Source of the DNA: Magnaporthiopsis rhizophila
Lineage: Eukaryota > Ascomycota > Sordariomycetes > Magnaporthales > Magnaporthaceae
DNA: 64,000 bases
Assembly: GCA_003049465.1 (NCBI GenBank)
Contig: PYSS01000038.1
Span: 1 to 64,000 of the forward strand
Reading direction: 5' to 3'
The notes under the pieces are model-generated. The model saw nothing but the letters and a program-made list of their open reading frames with translations. It made no database searches and was not told the DNA's origin. Shown here piece after piece: positions 34,061 through 46,079 of this stretch; position 1 is the stretch's first letter, and each line of letters starts with the position of its first letter. The translations under genes and the position numbers were made by a program.

Positions 34061-34369
34061 ATTTATGCAAAACTAATCATTAAATTATGGTATATACCAA
34101 TTATAAAAACCTATTATAGTTTATTATTAGCCAGGCGCTAAATAAAAAATAAATCTAATAAAACCAGTTCTTTCAAAATTATAACTTTCGAATTAAGGCC
34201 AAAAAAAAATCAAAAAACGGCCAAACGAATGCCTTAAGCTGTTGATCAAACCATTAGATAAATATACCACCAAAAATGCGTATAGTTTTGGCTAAAGAAC
34301 CAAACAAATCCCTAATCCCGGTATAACGGGCACTGGCCAAAATAACCCGACAAAAAAGCTGGACCCCAA

Positions 34370-34900
34370 AAAAAATCCAGCAAATTTATAGCCAGATGGT
34401 TAATGGATACCAGGGGATCGCCAAAACCTGGAAATAATTTTGATAATATTACAGGTTTATAAAAACCCGCGCTAAAGTACGAAAGGCAATTAAGGATTAT
34501 AAAAGTTGTGCAAAAAATAAGGCCAGCAAATATAAACCTTACGGATTATTTTAACCCTTACCAGTATTTAGCAAAATATGGCAAAAAATTACGATAAATT
34601 TTATAATTAAGCTTCCCAAATTAAAAAAACTATTAATAAATATCCAGTATAATAGCATCCTAATAATGATAAATAGGTTTACCAAATATGCCCTGTTTTT
34701 ATTTTACAAAAAAAGCAGCAATATTATAAAACTAGCATATATTTTTATCAGAAATATAATATTAAAATACGGAACACCCAACAAATTAATCACAGATCGA
34801 AACAAATTATTTACAAAAAATTTTAAAAGGCTTTAATAGCAAAATTTAAAGCAAAATACGCATTATTAACAATTTATTATTTTAAAATAAATAAATAAAC
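34370..34900 (+). pseudogene. B1 integrase, broken
   Basis: The zinc-binding part ends with KDYKSCAKNKASKYKPYGLF, then the core has ITINFI (first catalytic Asp mutated to Asn), YNSILIMINRFTKYALF and YGTPNKLITDRNKLF (second Asp region retained as D). It precedes the chromodomain-like end. Confidence 0.75.
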
Positions 34901-35479
34901 AGAATGAATAAACCAAACCATAAAATAATATTTATATTATTATATTAATTATAAATAAACTAATTGGGTATAATTATTTCTTATAGCCCAATTTGCTTAT
35001 AATAATTCGGTATATAAAAGTACGAAAATAACTTCGTTTTTTGCAAATTATAAATTTATATTTACGGTATATAAAAAATTTAAAGCAGAAAAAAATGCTC
35101 CAATAGCAGAAATACAGGTTACTAAAATAACCAGGCTATACAAATATTTGCAAAAAAAGCTCGAAAAGTTTCAAAAATGTATATCCACCCAGGCAAATAA
35201 AAAAAGGCTTAAAAAACCAACTTTTAAAAAAAAAAATAATATTTATTTTTTATGCCGCAATATTAAAATAAAACGGCCAAATAATAAATTGGATCACAAA
35301 AAATTCGGACTGTTTAAAATCAAAAAAATAATTTTACCAGTTAATTACAAATTTTAATTATTGCTAATTATAAAAGTTTATCTTATTTTTTATATTTTTT
35401 TGCTAAAATCGGTATTATCTGGTTCAAAAAGCACAAAATTAATAAAAATTAACCCGAACCAAAAATAGGAAATTAAAAA

Positions 35480-35570
35480 AATCCTTAATAATAAAATATA
35501 TTACTGCAAGTAATAATATTTGGTTAAATGGGCAAAATATAAATATAAGTATAATATATAAAAAAAAAAA
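35480..35570 (+). pseudogene. B1 chromodomain remnant
   Basis: YLVKWAKYKYKYNI after two stop codons matches the YLVKWkGY core of integrase-linked chromodomains that direct chromoviruses to heterochromatin. Homologous remnants lie at about 47240-47300 (B4) and 59630-59680 (B2). Confidence 0.65.
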
Positions 35571-35805
35571 ACGAACCTTGCAAATTGCTAAAAAGTTTTA
35601 CAAAAATATCGGCAAAAATAATTACAAAAAGGTTAGCAAATAACAAAAGGCTTAACCTAATAGCATGCCACCATAATAGCAAAATATTATTATATTAAAA
35701 ATTATACTAAAAATTAAACCCAAAACTTTTTAATAAGGATCGAAATATATTACTATTGTATTATATAATTTAAGGAAATTGTTAAAAATTTATTAATTTA
35801 TTTGG

Positions 35806-36261
35806 TTAAAAAAGGGCAAGTAAATTAAGGTTCGGATAAACCCCAAGCCTGTTCTAACCAGGGGATAAAAAGGGGAAATTAGGGAATAGCAGGTTTAAAA
35901 ATATAGCAAAAACTTGTATAATTGCTTTTTGGGCTTTCTTTTGCTCGATCTGTTCCAGCTCCTTTATGCTATTAATTTTATGATGAATTGCACGCATTTT
36001 TTTTTTAAACCATATTTTTTTCTGTTTGTGCAAATGCTTGATTTTGGCATTAGTGCAATGGCGCTTCTCTTTTGCCGCTTTTAATTTAGCTCTTATTTTG
36101 AGGTATTAATAATTAAACTTTTTAAGCTGGGATAAAAAAAAACCTAGCACGTTGCACCAAAAATATCCTTAATAGACATATTTAATGCACCTAAAAAAAT
36201 TGCAGGGGGATATAGCGCAATGCGCAAATTTTAGCGTTTTATAAGCAAAATAAAAAGGTAT
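35806..36261 (-). pseudogene. B1 antisense frame: Cys-pair plus coiled-coil protein, 151 codons
   Basis: On the strand opposite to gag-pol, 152 codons (including stop) run from IPFYFAYK to LLALF-stop with no frameshift relative to the B4 copy and three internal stops. Conserved with B4: a stop at the same relative codon (31) followed by GYFxCNVLG, then AKIKHLxKQK, AIxxxIxSIxELExxExxxAQKA and a PNFPFL-like end. The first Cys pair has become Y-x2-Y by G-to-A mutation. The original start codon is replaced (I for M). Function unknown; see B4 for the best copy. Confidence 0.6.
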
Positions 36262-36471
36262 TTCGATGGAAAATAACAAAAAAATAACAAGTAAATTATT
36301 ATAACGAACGGTGAACCGTATATTAACAGTTTTTTGTTTTTGTACCCAACCAAACATTTTGTTAAAAAAAAGGGAACAAAAAATGGTGAGGAAAAAAAAT
36401 ATTTACCATTAACAGAAAAATAGGGCTGCAAGTTTTGGCCAAAAAAATTTGGCCTAAAAAGGGAAACCTAA

Positions 36472-36942
36472 TATTACGATTATAAATTAACAGGGAACAA
36501 AAGGGTTGGGGCTAATCTTTAGCAAAATGCTTTTACCCCGCAATTATAAAGCTAAAGGCTAAATAACCAAAGCTAAAAGAACAGAAAGTTATATAACCAG
36601 GCACTTATTTAAGCACGGGTAATATGCCTGCTATGCGATATAATAAATATAGCACAAATATAGCACGGTAATATGTTTGTTATGCGATATAGCAAATATA
36701 ACACAAATATAGTACGAAAAGGTTGCTGGTATATAAGGCAAGGGGTTCCTATTGTATTAGATAGTTCTTAACTGAGGCTTCGGCATCAGTTAACCTAAGT
36801 TAGTTTCAAAACACCCTTTGGGCAAACAATCGAGATCTTTGTTATTACCCTAGTTTCCAGCACAAATAACCTTGTGGAAACCTTACTGCTTAGCGCCTTT
36901 CTTAGCATACCCTACCCTAGGAGCAGAGAACCGTTTGTAACA
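36472..36942 (+). repeat. 3' LTR of B1, 471 bp
   Basis: Exactly the length of the 5' LTR. The right half (36770-36942) has kept most G/C, e.g. CCCTACCCTAGGAGCAGAG, while the left half is heavily mutated, giving a gradient within one repeat. Confidence 0.85.
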
Positions 36943-38172
36943 TTAAGCTGATTAATAAGTTTGGCTTGCTTATTTATCAGATTGCTATGATCCAATTAAT
37001 ATTAAAAAGCTGCTTTTAATAAAATATTAATTATTTGCCAAAAAATAATCCTTTTTTGTTTAATGCAAAACTTTTTATCCTTTTTTTAATAATTATTTAA
37101 AAATTTAAATACAGATCCTAAAAAAATGCCTGTGGCCTTAATTATTTATAATACTGCCATAATAAAATCTATAATATTATTGGGATTAATTGGAAAAGGA
37201 TTGATAATTTTAAAAAGGCCAGCTGCAGGATTATACTCGAAATTTTCGGTCAAAACAGGATCAGGATTCGGAGCCAAAACAAAAAACAGCTCGTTTAAAA
37301 CCTAAATGTATTTGGCTTTTTTAAAATAAAATATTAACATATTAATAATATTAATACCGATTTGGGGACTGTTTAATTAAGTCGGAAATATTAGTACAGC
37401 CAAATTTTGCAAAAAACCAGCTCGTTTTTTAATTTAACCATCCTAAATAATAACCTTAAATTTGTTACTGTTTAATAAAAAATTATCAGTTGGGCCCAAA
37501 TTTTAAAAACGACAGTTTTTGCGCAACCGCGTAAAACTTGACAATTTTTTTTACCAGCCATTTTGGCTACAGGAACAAAAAAAAAGCAAAAAAAAAAGAA
37601 AAAAAAATAACAATTAATAAAATAATAATTAACTGATCGGGATTCTAAATAATAAAGCGCATATAAACAGGGCACAAAAAAAACAGGTTAATAAATAAAA
37701 TTTACCGGTGCAGGTTAGCCGGATTACAAACGGAGCAAATAAAATACCTTTATATAAACGCAAATCTTACCCCTAAAATTATAAAAGCGATTATTAATAT
37801 TATTCTTTATTAAAATAATTTGTTAAATAGCCTTCCACTGCGTAAAAATCCGTACCTGCACCACTCTTTTCCTATTATCCTTTGGCTTAATAGTCCAATA
37901 CTCCCAAAATATAAAAATACCCTTCCAAAACGCTTATTTTCCTTTTGCCTTAATCGCCGGCCCACTAAAGCCGCTCCCCTTTTTAAATAAATGTCCCGGA
38001 TCACTAGATCCGGTTATTTTTTTTATTAAAAGACCGGATTACCGGACTTGGCATTTCCTTTATAAAAACCCCTTTGTTAAGGCTTCCGGAAATTTTTACA
38101 ATTTTTGGGATAAACCTATTATATTATGGGAATAAAACACCGGGATACCCGCGCACAAAAAAAAATTGCCGG
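36943..38172. mobile_element. Element C 3' region, right part
   Basis: AT-rich DNA between the B1 duplication and the right LTR of C. No sense domain is recognised. A slightly GC-richer patch lies at 37840-38060. A purine-rich stretch shortly before 38173 could be the polypurine tract. Confidence 0.45.
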
Positions 38173-38471
38173 TATTGGAATAGGCATTTTGTGCGCGTGC
38201 GATCCGGAAAAGGAGGACGGAATGGAGGAACCTTTTGGGCCCTTTTGGATCCCGCACAGGCCGGTTGGCCTGTGCGGCTAAAGCGGCGGATCGCCTTTTG
38301 GGCGATTGCTTTTGTGCAGATAAAAGGGCAGTCCTTTGCCCTTCCTTAGGCAAATAGATTCCTTTCTCTTTGTGCATAATAATAGGATTTCCCCAGATTA
38401 TAAAGATTGTTGTTCACCCCTTTTGGAGATCTCCGAGCCGATTGAACAGGAGAAACCCTCTCCTGCCAATA
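38173..38471 (+). repeat. 3' LTR of element C, 299 bp
   Basis: It starts TATTGGAATAGG and ends GCCAATA, followed by ATTCT. It is better preserved than its 5' partner, standing out as a GC island. Confidence 0.85.
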
Positions 38472-40460
38472 ATTCTGGATATTTAAATTTAAACCCCGAA
38501 TATAATATTTTATTACCAATGCAATGGATAGCCCAGTATTATTCCACGGAATTTTTATTAAAAAATTTAAAAAATATACAATTCGATATAATTAAATGCA
38601 ATGTGTGCCGCAAACCCCAGGCCCGAAAATATAAAAACCCCAAAAACCCAGGGAATATTTATTTCACCACTCTGGTTGTTATAACCTTTGTTAAAAATAC
38701 CGGAACAATTTTTCCGGCTAAAACCAAAAATGATAACAAATTAGCCAATATTTTTTTTGAATTTAAAAAATTCCTATTTATTATAATAAGCAAAACGGTT
38801 ATCTAATTATCCGATTACCAGCCATGGGATTATAAAATCCATTTGAAAAAAAAAGCAACATTTAATTAGGGGCCCATTTATAATAACAGCGAAAAACATT
38901 TAGCATTTTTAAACCCTAATTAATAAAAAACCTAAAAATAAAACATATGTATAAAAAAAGGGGCGGTTAGGGCCCTTTTGATATTTGCCGAAAAAAAAAA
39001 TCCAAAAAACCCCCTCCGCCCCGTTATTAATTATCGGAATATTAATTTAAAAATTATCCCCGAACAATATTCTATTTTCCTGATTATAAAACTTCAAAAT
39101 CGCCTCCAAAATGCTAAATGGATAATAAAAATAAACCTTAAAACCAAATTTTACCTAATATAAATAAAAGAGGGCCACAAATGAAAAACAATTTTTAAAT
39201 ACAAATATGGCCTTTTTAAATTTACAGTTATGCTTATAAAGCTTATTAATGCATTGGTTATTTTCCAATATAAAATAAACCATATTTTTATAAACCTAAT
39301 TAATGCCGGATTGCTGGTTTACCTAAATAATTTTTTATTTATACAAAAACCCTGAAAAATACGATAAATTAATATAAAAAGTACTAAAAAATTTACTAAA
39401 TACCATTTTATAGTTGCTCCCCGGAAATATATCTGGAAATTTTAAAAAGTGAAATTTTTGGGCCATATAATTGAACAAAACGGTATCCAAATGTTACAAA
39501 ATAAGGTTAAAACCATCCTTTAGTAATAAGTGCCAAACCAATTATAAAAATGCCAATTAATTATAGGATTTGCGAATTTTATCGGAAATTTATAAAAAAC
39601 TTTCCAAAATTGCAAAATTTTTAATAATTGCAAACGCTTTACCAAAAAACCTATAAATTTGGGACCCGGAAATGCAAAAAGTATTTGATATTTTTAAAAA
39701 AGCTTTTACTTTTCCTCCAATTTTAAAACATTTTGATCCGGCACTTCCCGCTATTATAAAAACGGATTTTTCCAATTTTGCAATAAATATAATATTATCC
39801 TAATATAACCCAAAAAATAATAGGTTTTACCCGGTAATTTTTTATTTCCAAAAAATAATACCAGCAAAGATTAATTATTGTCACGGCACAGCAGCTGGGT
39901 GCTAGGTTGAAGATCTGTTGTTGCACAAGGAGGCAGATCCGCTAGCTCCGTAGGAAACCGGCGGATCACTGGCTAAATACAGGTGTGCGGGCTTGGTCCC
40001 GTGACAATTATAAAATTTATAATAAAAAACTTTTTATAATTGTTAATTATTTTGGCGAATAAAGGTATTATTTGGAAAAAGCCCAATACCGAATAAAAAT
40101 TTTCACAGATTACCAAAATTTATTTTATTTTATAATAATCAAGATTTTTAACCGATATTAAGCCAAATAAGACCAATAATTATTTAATTATTGGTTTTTG
40201 ATTAATTATTAACCAGGTAAGCAAAATAAAAAGGTTAATTTTTTTTTAAATTAAAATAATAACAATCTGAAAAAGGGGGGGGGTAAGGATCAATCAGTTA
40301 TAATAATTTTATAAAAAAATATTTTGCAAAAAAAACCCTTACAAACTTCTTTTTTTTATTTTTGGCCCGGTTTTGTAATATTTCAATATTTAAATGGAAT
40401 ATAACATTTACGGATCAAATTAAACAAATTGCCCAAATTAATAATAAATATCAAGTATAT
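38472..40460 (+). pseudogene. Element A pol: RT and RNase H, broken
   Basis: After the C insertion the A polyprotein resumes. PWDYKIHLKKKA at about 38830 (the PxxDHxIxLxxGA entry), then EKKNPKNPLRPVINYRNINL with IPEQYS and AKWIIKINLKTKFYLI (RT fingers/palm) are seen up to about 39166. WKTIFKYKYGLFKFTVML, ALVIFQYKINHI and VYLNNFLF (YLDD box, both Asp mutated to Asn) follow, then an RNase H region to about 40130. Element E3 interrupts it at 39879-40006. Confidence 0.75.
39879..40006 (+). mobile_element. Mini LTR-like element E3, 128 bp
   Basis: Perfect 8-bp inverted ends (TGTCACGG / CCGTGACA) and a perfect ATTAT duplication (39874-39878 and 40007-40011). The termini and the TTGGTC...CCCGT right end resemble E1/E2 but the middle is different, so it is a separate subfamily. 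GC-rich and apparently unmutated inside a heavily mutated host. Confidence 0.8.
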
Positions 40461-40910
40461 TGTTACAACCACAGCCGGCAAGGGGCAGAAGGGCTGGGAC
40501 TAAGCCCCAGCGGGACGCCTTTACCCCGCACCCACAAAGGCCAAAGGCCAAGTGGGCAAGGCCAAAATAGCAAAATCACGTAACCCAGGGTGATCCGTAA
40601 TCTATTGGCAGATCACAGATCAAAAGAAATAATCTATAATCTGCGAGCAGATCACAGATTAAGGAACCTAATAAGGAGGTCATCCGCTTATAAATAGGGG
40701 CAGAACCTCCGGGCAAAACAGATAATCTTAACTGAGGCTTCAGCATCAGTCAACCTAAGTTAGCTCCAAAGCATTCCCTTGGGCAAATAATAACAGATAA
40801 CATTCCTACCAGACCCCAGATCATATGCAAGGCGACCTTGCAAAACCAGTACTGCTTAATACCGCCCTTAGGTGCCCTACCCTAGAAGCAGAAGGCCTGT
40901 AATTGTAACA
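40461..40910 (+). mobile_element. B-family solo LTR (B3), 450 bp
   Basis: It starts TGTTACAACCACAGCC, ends CTGTAATTGTAACA, and is flanked by TATAT on both sides (40456-40460 and 40911-40915). It is much GC-richer than other B LTRs, so it is either recent or protected by its short length. It carries TATAAATAGGGGC as core promoter at about 40692 and a different U3 (ATCACAGATYAA repeats) from B1/B2/B4. Solo LTRs arise by LTR-LTR recombination. Confidence 0.85.
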
Positions 40911-40929
40911 TATATATAAAAAACTTATA

Positions 40930-41391
40930 TGTTACAACCACGACTAGCAAGGGGCAGAAAGGTTAGGGCTAACCCCCAACAGGACGCTTTTACCCCGCAG
41001 TTAGAAAGGCCAAAGGCCGAATAATTAAGGCCAAAAAAAAGAATTACGGAACCAGGCACTTACCTAACCAAAATGCTATATTGGCTATAAATATAGCACA
41101 TATAGCACAGGCTATAATAATTATAAACATAGCACATATAGCATAGGTATAATATGGTAAAATCACAAATATATAAAGGGATACTCCTGCCCTGTTTAAA
41201 AATAGCTTTTAATTAAGGCCTTGGTATTAATTAACCTAAATTAGCTCCAAAATACCCCTTTGGGCAAATAATAACAGATAACATTTTTACCAAACCACAG
41301 ATCACGTGCAAGGCAACTTTGCAAAACCAGTACTATTTAATACCGCCCTTAAATACCCTATTTTAAAAATAAAAAGTTTGTAATTATAACA
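40930..41391 (+). repeat. 5' LTR of B4, 462 bp
   Basis: It starts TGTTACAACCACG and ends TATAACA (TGTAACA mutated). It has TATAGCACA-type short repeats at about 41090-41160 and a TATATAAAGGG core at about 41170. Confidence 0.85.
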
Positions 41392-44300
41392 TTTTAATTG
41401 ATCCTGTTTAGCACCTACCGAAAATATAAACAGTAAAACAATCATATTAATCGCAGCTAAAAAAATCGAAACCGTTACTATTAATAACAAAAATTATAAT
41501 AATCCTGCCACCGCCTTAAAAATCCTTATCGAAAAATTCGAAAAATTTAAAAAATAGCCCAAAACTATTTTTATTTATAAATTCCCTACTTTGAATAAAT
41601 ATAACAGGAAAAAAGGCAAATTTAAAACTTTCCTTACGAAATGCAAAAATTATTTCAAATTTGATCAGGATAATTTCCAAAACAATTATCAGAAAATGGC
41701 TTATGCTATTATTTGCCTTAATAATAAAGTTAAAAACTGATTCGAGCCTGTATAAACCAATTACCTTAAAAAAATAACAAATCGAGCAAATTTATCAAGC
41801 TGGTATTTGCGAATTTCGATAAATTTGGCGAAAAAATTACCAAAATATTCGGATAAATGGACAAAAAAAAGGATAGCTAAAAAAGAATTACTTTAATTAT
41901 ACTAAAAAAAACCAGCATCCACATATACCGGTAAATTTTAGCAATTTATTAACAAATTTAATTGGACGGAAAATAGCAAAATATTCCAATTTTATCAAAG
42001 ATTAAAAAATAATATAAAGAACGAATTAGCCAAGAAAAAAAACCTAAAAATTTCGTCGATTATATTACCAAAAGCATTTGTATCAGCAATAAACTATATA
42101 AATAATACCTGGAAAAAAAGGTTTAATAACCCCAACCAGCATAATAAAATAATAAAACAAACCAAAAAAGGCAAACAGCAACAGTCCATTGCACATAAAA
42201 CGCATTTAAAACCCATAAATTTATTTACGAAAGCTACGCACCCTTAGTAACAAAAAAAACAGCACGAAAAACAGAAATATATTAAATGGCAAAATGCCAA
42301 AAACGAAAAATATTGCAAATACGGATAGCAAAGGCATATTAAAAAGGATTATTCTCAAAAATAACTCGCAATTATCCGATGCATAGATCAAAAAAAAGCC
42401 CTGTATCCAAAAATTTCGTTTAGTTAAATTTATTATTTTAATAATAAATGCCTTACGCATAAATTAAATAAAAACAAATCGGGCTGGTACCCCTAACAAA
42501 GGTTAGCAGCCACCCAACAAATTAACTGGTTACGGTTCCGAAAAGGTAAAACCGAGGACCAAAAAAAAACCCCGGAAAAAATAGAACAATTATATTGGTT
42601 AAACAAAATATTAATAAATTCCAAATATAAAAAAACCGCTCAAAACCTTATTACGGCACTGTTAAAAAAACAAAATGCATTTTAACAGGCCCTATCAATA
42701 TTTAAAAGGTTATCAACCCAAAAAAAAGTATCGGATATTTCGGTTAAAAATAAGGGTAAAAACCTCGATTAAAAACCGCTTAGACAAATATACCTAACCA
42801 AAGGGCCGAAAAATAAAGATTTCGAGCTGAGCAAATTCTGGGCATCCGCAAAAAAAACCCCCAAAAAATACAAAAAATAGCGCACGGAAATAATAAATAA
42901 AGGAAAAACGTACACCACGCTCAAAAATAAAAACAAAGCGTCCTACCGAGGGATTTATACTTACACCCACAAAGTGCCTGCGTATTTGTTATTCGAAATA
43001 TGGCCCAATAATCCGGAAAAATCCGGAAATTGCAAGCTGTACCGCAGGGTGCCCGCAATAAAAAATAATAATCGGCACCTAAATTGGGGCCGAAACAACC
43101 AAACTGTTATTTATCACGGAAAAAATATGCATTAAGCACGGTATTAAAAAAATAACCCGTTCCCATACCAGCAAAATTATATAATTAATAAAAATTATAA
43201 AAATTTGGCGGTGGATAATCCAAAATATGCAGGAATTTTTTGGGCAAAATATTTATATTATACTTATAGTAATTATTTGCCCAAAAAGCTGAAAAATAAT
43301 TGGTTTTTAATAAAAAATAACAAAAAGCTTTAAAACCTGCTAAAATAGGAGTAACAGCTGCTTAAATAGCAAATTGTATTATACAACCGTATCGAAAAAA
43401 TAGCAGTATTTGCCCCAATACCCTATTATTTTATAACGTGTATGGCAAAATTATTGCTGCATTATATTTGCAAAAAGCCAAAATGCAAGCGCTATGCCGA
43501 AAAAAAAGCCAAAAATTGGCAAATTGGACAGTTTCACCCCGGTTACCAGTATAAGCCAAAAAAATAAAACATTTTACCGGAACAAAGGCTTGGTATGGAT
43601 AAAAAAAACGAATCAAAAAAATCCTAACAAAAACCACAGGTAATTATCCACCCCATATCAGAAAAATAATCAAATAATAAAAATAATAATTGGTAATAAT
43701 GATCGATTGCAAATTTAACGAAAATTATATTGCACCAGGAACGGTAGCAAAATATAGCATACCGATACGTTAAAAACAGCAGCTATACGGTTTCGGAACC
43801 GTGAAAAAAAACCAGTTATTTATAATAATAAAATAATTAATTCGAAAATAAATCGATTTAGGTTCGAAATTTCAGGAAAAATTTATAAGGTTATCCTGAA
43901 TATTATAAATATAAAAAAAACCTAATTCTGGATTTTCCCTGGTTCAAAAAATTTAATCCCCTAATAAATTAGGTATCGGAGGAAATTTAATAAAAGGAAT
44001 TATTATCGAAAAATAAAAAGCCTAATAATTATAAACCCTGGACCATAAAATATAAAAGCCAGATAAAATCGTTATAATAATAGCAAAATTTAGCAATTAA
44101 TCCTGGCGAATTGCACCGATAAATTTGCAATTATCAGGCAATATCAACCTTAACAGCAAAAAAACCTGAAAATAAGGGCAAAATTATAAAAAAAATTACA
44201 ATCAAAACCGTAACCTAAAAAAAGGCACAACCAAAATTAACAACCAAAAAACAAAAATAGCAAAAAATTATAATCAGGATTATAATCCGCTTAACAAATA

Positions 44301-44529
44301 AGCACGTTAGCACCTAAAAAATATTCCCAAAAAATACCATTAGTATTAGAAATTGTTTCAGAAAAATTTGGGAACAGGATTTCCGAAACACGGACCGTTC
44401 GATTACAAAATTAAGCTTAAATCGGAAATATAATTTAATTACCAAAAATTGTACTAATTAAACCCCAAATAACAAAAATTATTGCAAAAATAATTTGCGG
44501 TAAGCCTAAAACAAAGCATTATCCAATTT

Positions 44530-45600
44530 TCGGATTTTTTTATAAAATATAAAATATTATTTATCCCCAAAAAAAACGAAAAAAAACGGATATATATCGA
44601 TTATCGTTTGCTAAATAAGGCTATAATAAAAAATCGATATTTTTTGCTTTTTATCGATAAATTATAAAATAGGCTTGGCAAAACCAAATGGTTTACAGCC
44701 TTAGATTTATGCAAAATATATAATTTGCTAAAAATTAAAAAAGGAAACGAATAAAAAACCGCCTTTCAAACCCGGCTAAAAATATAAAAATTGCTAATAA
44801 TAACCTTTGGGCTTACCAATACGCCAGTCACATTCCAGCGGATAATTAACCACATATTACGAAAATATTTGAACATTTTTGCACTTACCTACCTAAATAA
44901 TATTTTAATTTTTTCGGAAATGCTAAAAAAATATAAAAAATACATGCACTGTTGGCAGGAGAGGGTTTCTCCTGTTCAGTCAGCTCGGAGATCTCCAAAA
45001 GGGGTGAACAACAATCTTTATGATCTGGGAAAGTCCTATTATTGTGCACAAGGAAGAAGGAATCTATCTGCCTAAGGAAGGGCAAAGGACTGCCCTTTTA
45101 TCTGCGCGGAGGCCATTGCCCAAAGGGCGATCTGCCGCTCTAGCCGCACAGGCCGGTTGGCCCGTGCGGGATCCAAAGGGGCCCAGAGGGTCCCTCCATT
45201 CCGTCCTCCTTTTCCGGATCGCACGCGCACAGAATGCCTATTCCGACATGCACAAAATTTTGCAAAAGCTGCAAAATGCAAAGCTTTTAATTAAGCCTAA
45301 AAAATACGCATGGCACATACAGGAAATAATTTTCCTAAAATGTATAATTATGCCGGATTAAGTACGGATAAAACCAAAAAAGGTACAGGTAATAAAAAAA
45401 TAACCCCGATCAACCAATATTAAAAAAATACGAAACTTTTTGGGCTTTTTGAACTTTTACCAACGGTTTATCCAAAACTTTAGCAAAATAGCGCTTCCAT
45501 TTATAAATTTTACCAAAAATAACATCCAGTTTTATTGGGGAATACAAAAATAAAAAATCTTTAACCTGCTAAAAAAAGCGATAATATAAAAACCAATATT
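44530..45600 (+). pseudogene. B4 reverse transcriptase, broken and interrupted by a solo LTR
   Basis: WFTALDLCKIYNLLKIKKGN, then NTPVTFQRIINHILRKYLNI and LTYLNNILIFSEML (YLDD box mutated) run up to 44949. After the 299-bp solo LTR the frame resumes with MHKILQKLQNAKLLIKPKKY and then RNFLGFLNFYQRFIQNF. The KYMH/MHK overlap comes from the TGCAC duplication. Confidence 0.8.
44950..45248 (-). mobile_element. C-family solo LTR inside B4, 299 bp
   Basis: It begins TGTTGGCAGGAGAGGG and ends CCTATTCCGACA on +, the reverse complement of the element C LTR. It is flanked by TGCAC (44945-44949 and 45249-45253). It is almost free of the transitions that riddle the LTRs of element C and the surrounding B4, so a much less mutated Copia C copy was the source. 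Confidence 0.9.
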
Positions 45601-46079
45601 AATTTTACCAAACCCAAACAAATCTTTTAAAATTAAAACTAACATATTAAATTTCGCAATCGGAGCTTAATTTAACCAATAAAATAACAGCAAAAAGCTA
45701 CATCCTTGCACTTTTTTATTATATAAATTAAATAAACCGGAATTAAATTATCCAATTTATAATAAAAAATTTATAGCTATTATTCGAGTATTAAAAAAAT
45801 AAAAGGTATATTTATACAAAATAAAGCATTAGGTTATAATTTATACAAATTACAAAAACCTGGCACATTTTACCACCTGCCAAACATTAAACAAATAACA
45901 AATCCGGTAAAGTTAGTTTTTCCAGGATTATAATTTTAAAATCGAATATAAAAAAGGATCGGAAAACGGACAAATAAATGCCCTGAATCGCCAATTAAAT
46001 CACAAAAACAAAATACCGCCAAAAACGCACATAATCCTAACGCAAAAACCAAACAAATCTTTAATTCCAATATAACAGA

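Larger units (their letters stand above)
29552..36942 (+). mobile_element. Element B1: Ty3/Gypsy chromovirus inserted in C, 7391 bp
   Basis: 471-bp LTRs at 29552-30022 and 36472-36942 start TGTTACGACCA (TATTACGATTA in the right copy) and end TGTAATA/TGTAACA. They are bounded by a perfect TTAAG duplication (29547-29551 and 36943-36947). Internal order: gag with a CCHC knuckle, protease region, RT, RNase H, integrase, chromodomain, then an antisense frame. It is inserted in the 3' part of Copia element C, so it is younger than C. The 3' LTR is less mutated than the 5' one in its right half. Confidence 0.9.
22378..38471 (+). mobile_element. Element C: Ty1/Copia retrotransposon inserted in A, itself carrying B1
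   Basis: 299-bp LTRs at 22378-22676 and 38173-38471 start TGTCGGAATAGG (mutated to TATTGG in the right copy) and end GCCAATA (GCCAACA in the pristine third copy). The flanks are ATTCT on both outer sides (22373-22377 and 38472-38476), proving one insertion event. After subtracting B1 and its duplication the element is about 8.7 kb. Integrase lies before reverse transcriptase and RNase H, the defining Copia order. All frames are broken. Confidence 0.85.

Noticed and set aside
22378..38471. Two independent solo LTRs of family C
   Set aside because: Their outer flanks share ATTCT, while the inner flanks do not, and Copia domains lie between them; they are the two LTRs of one element.
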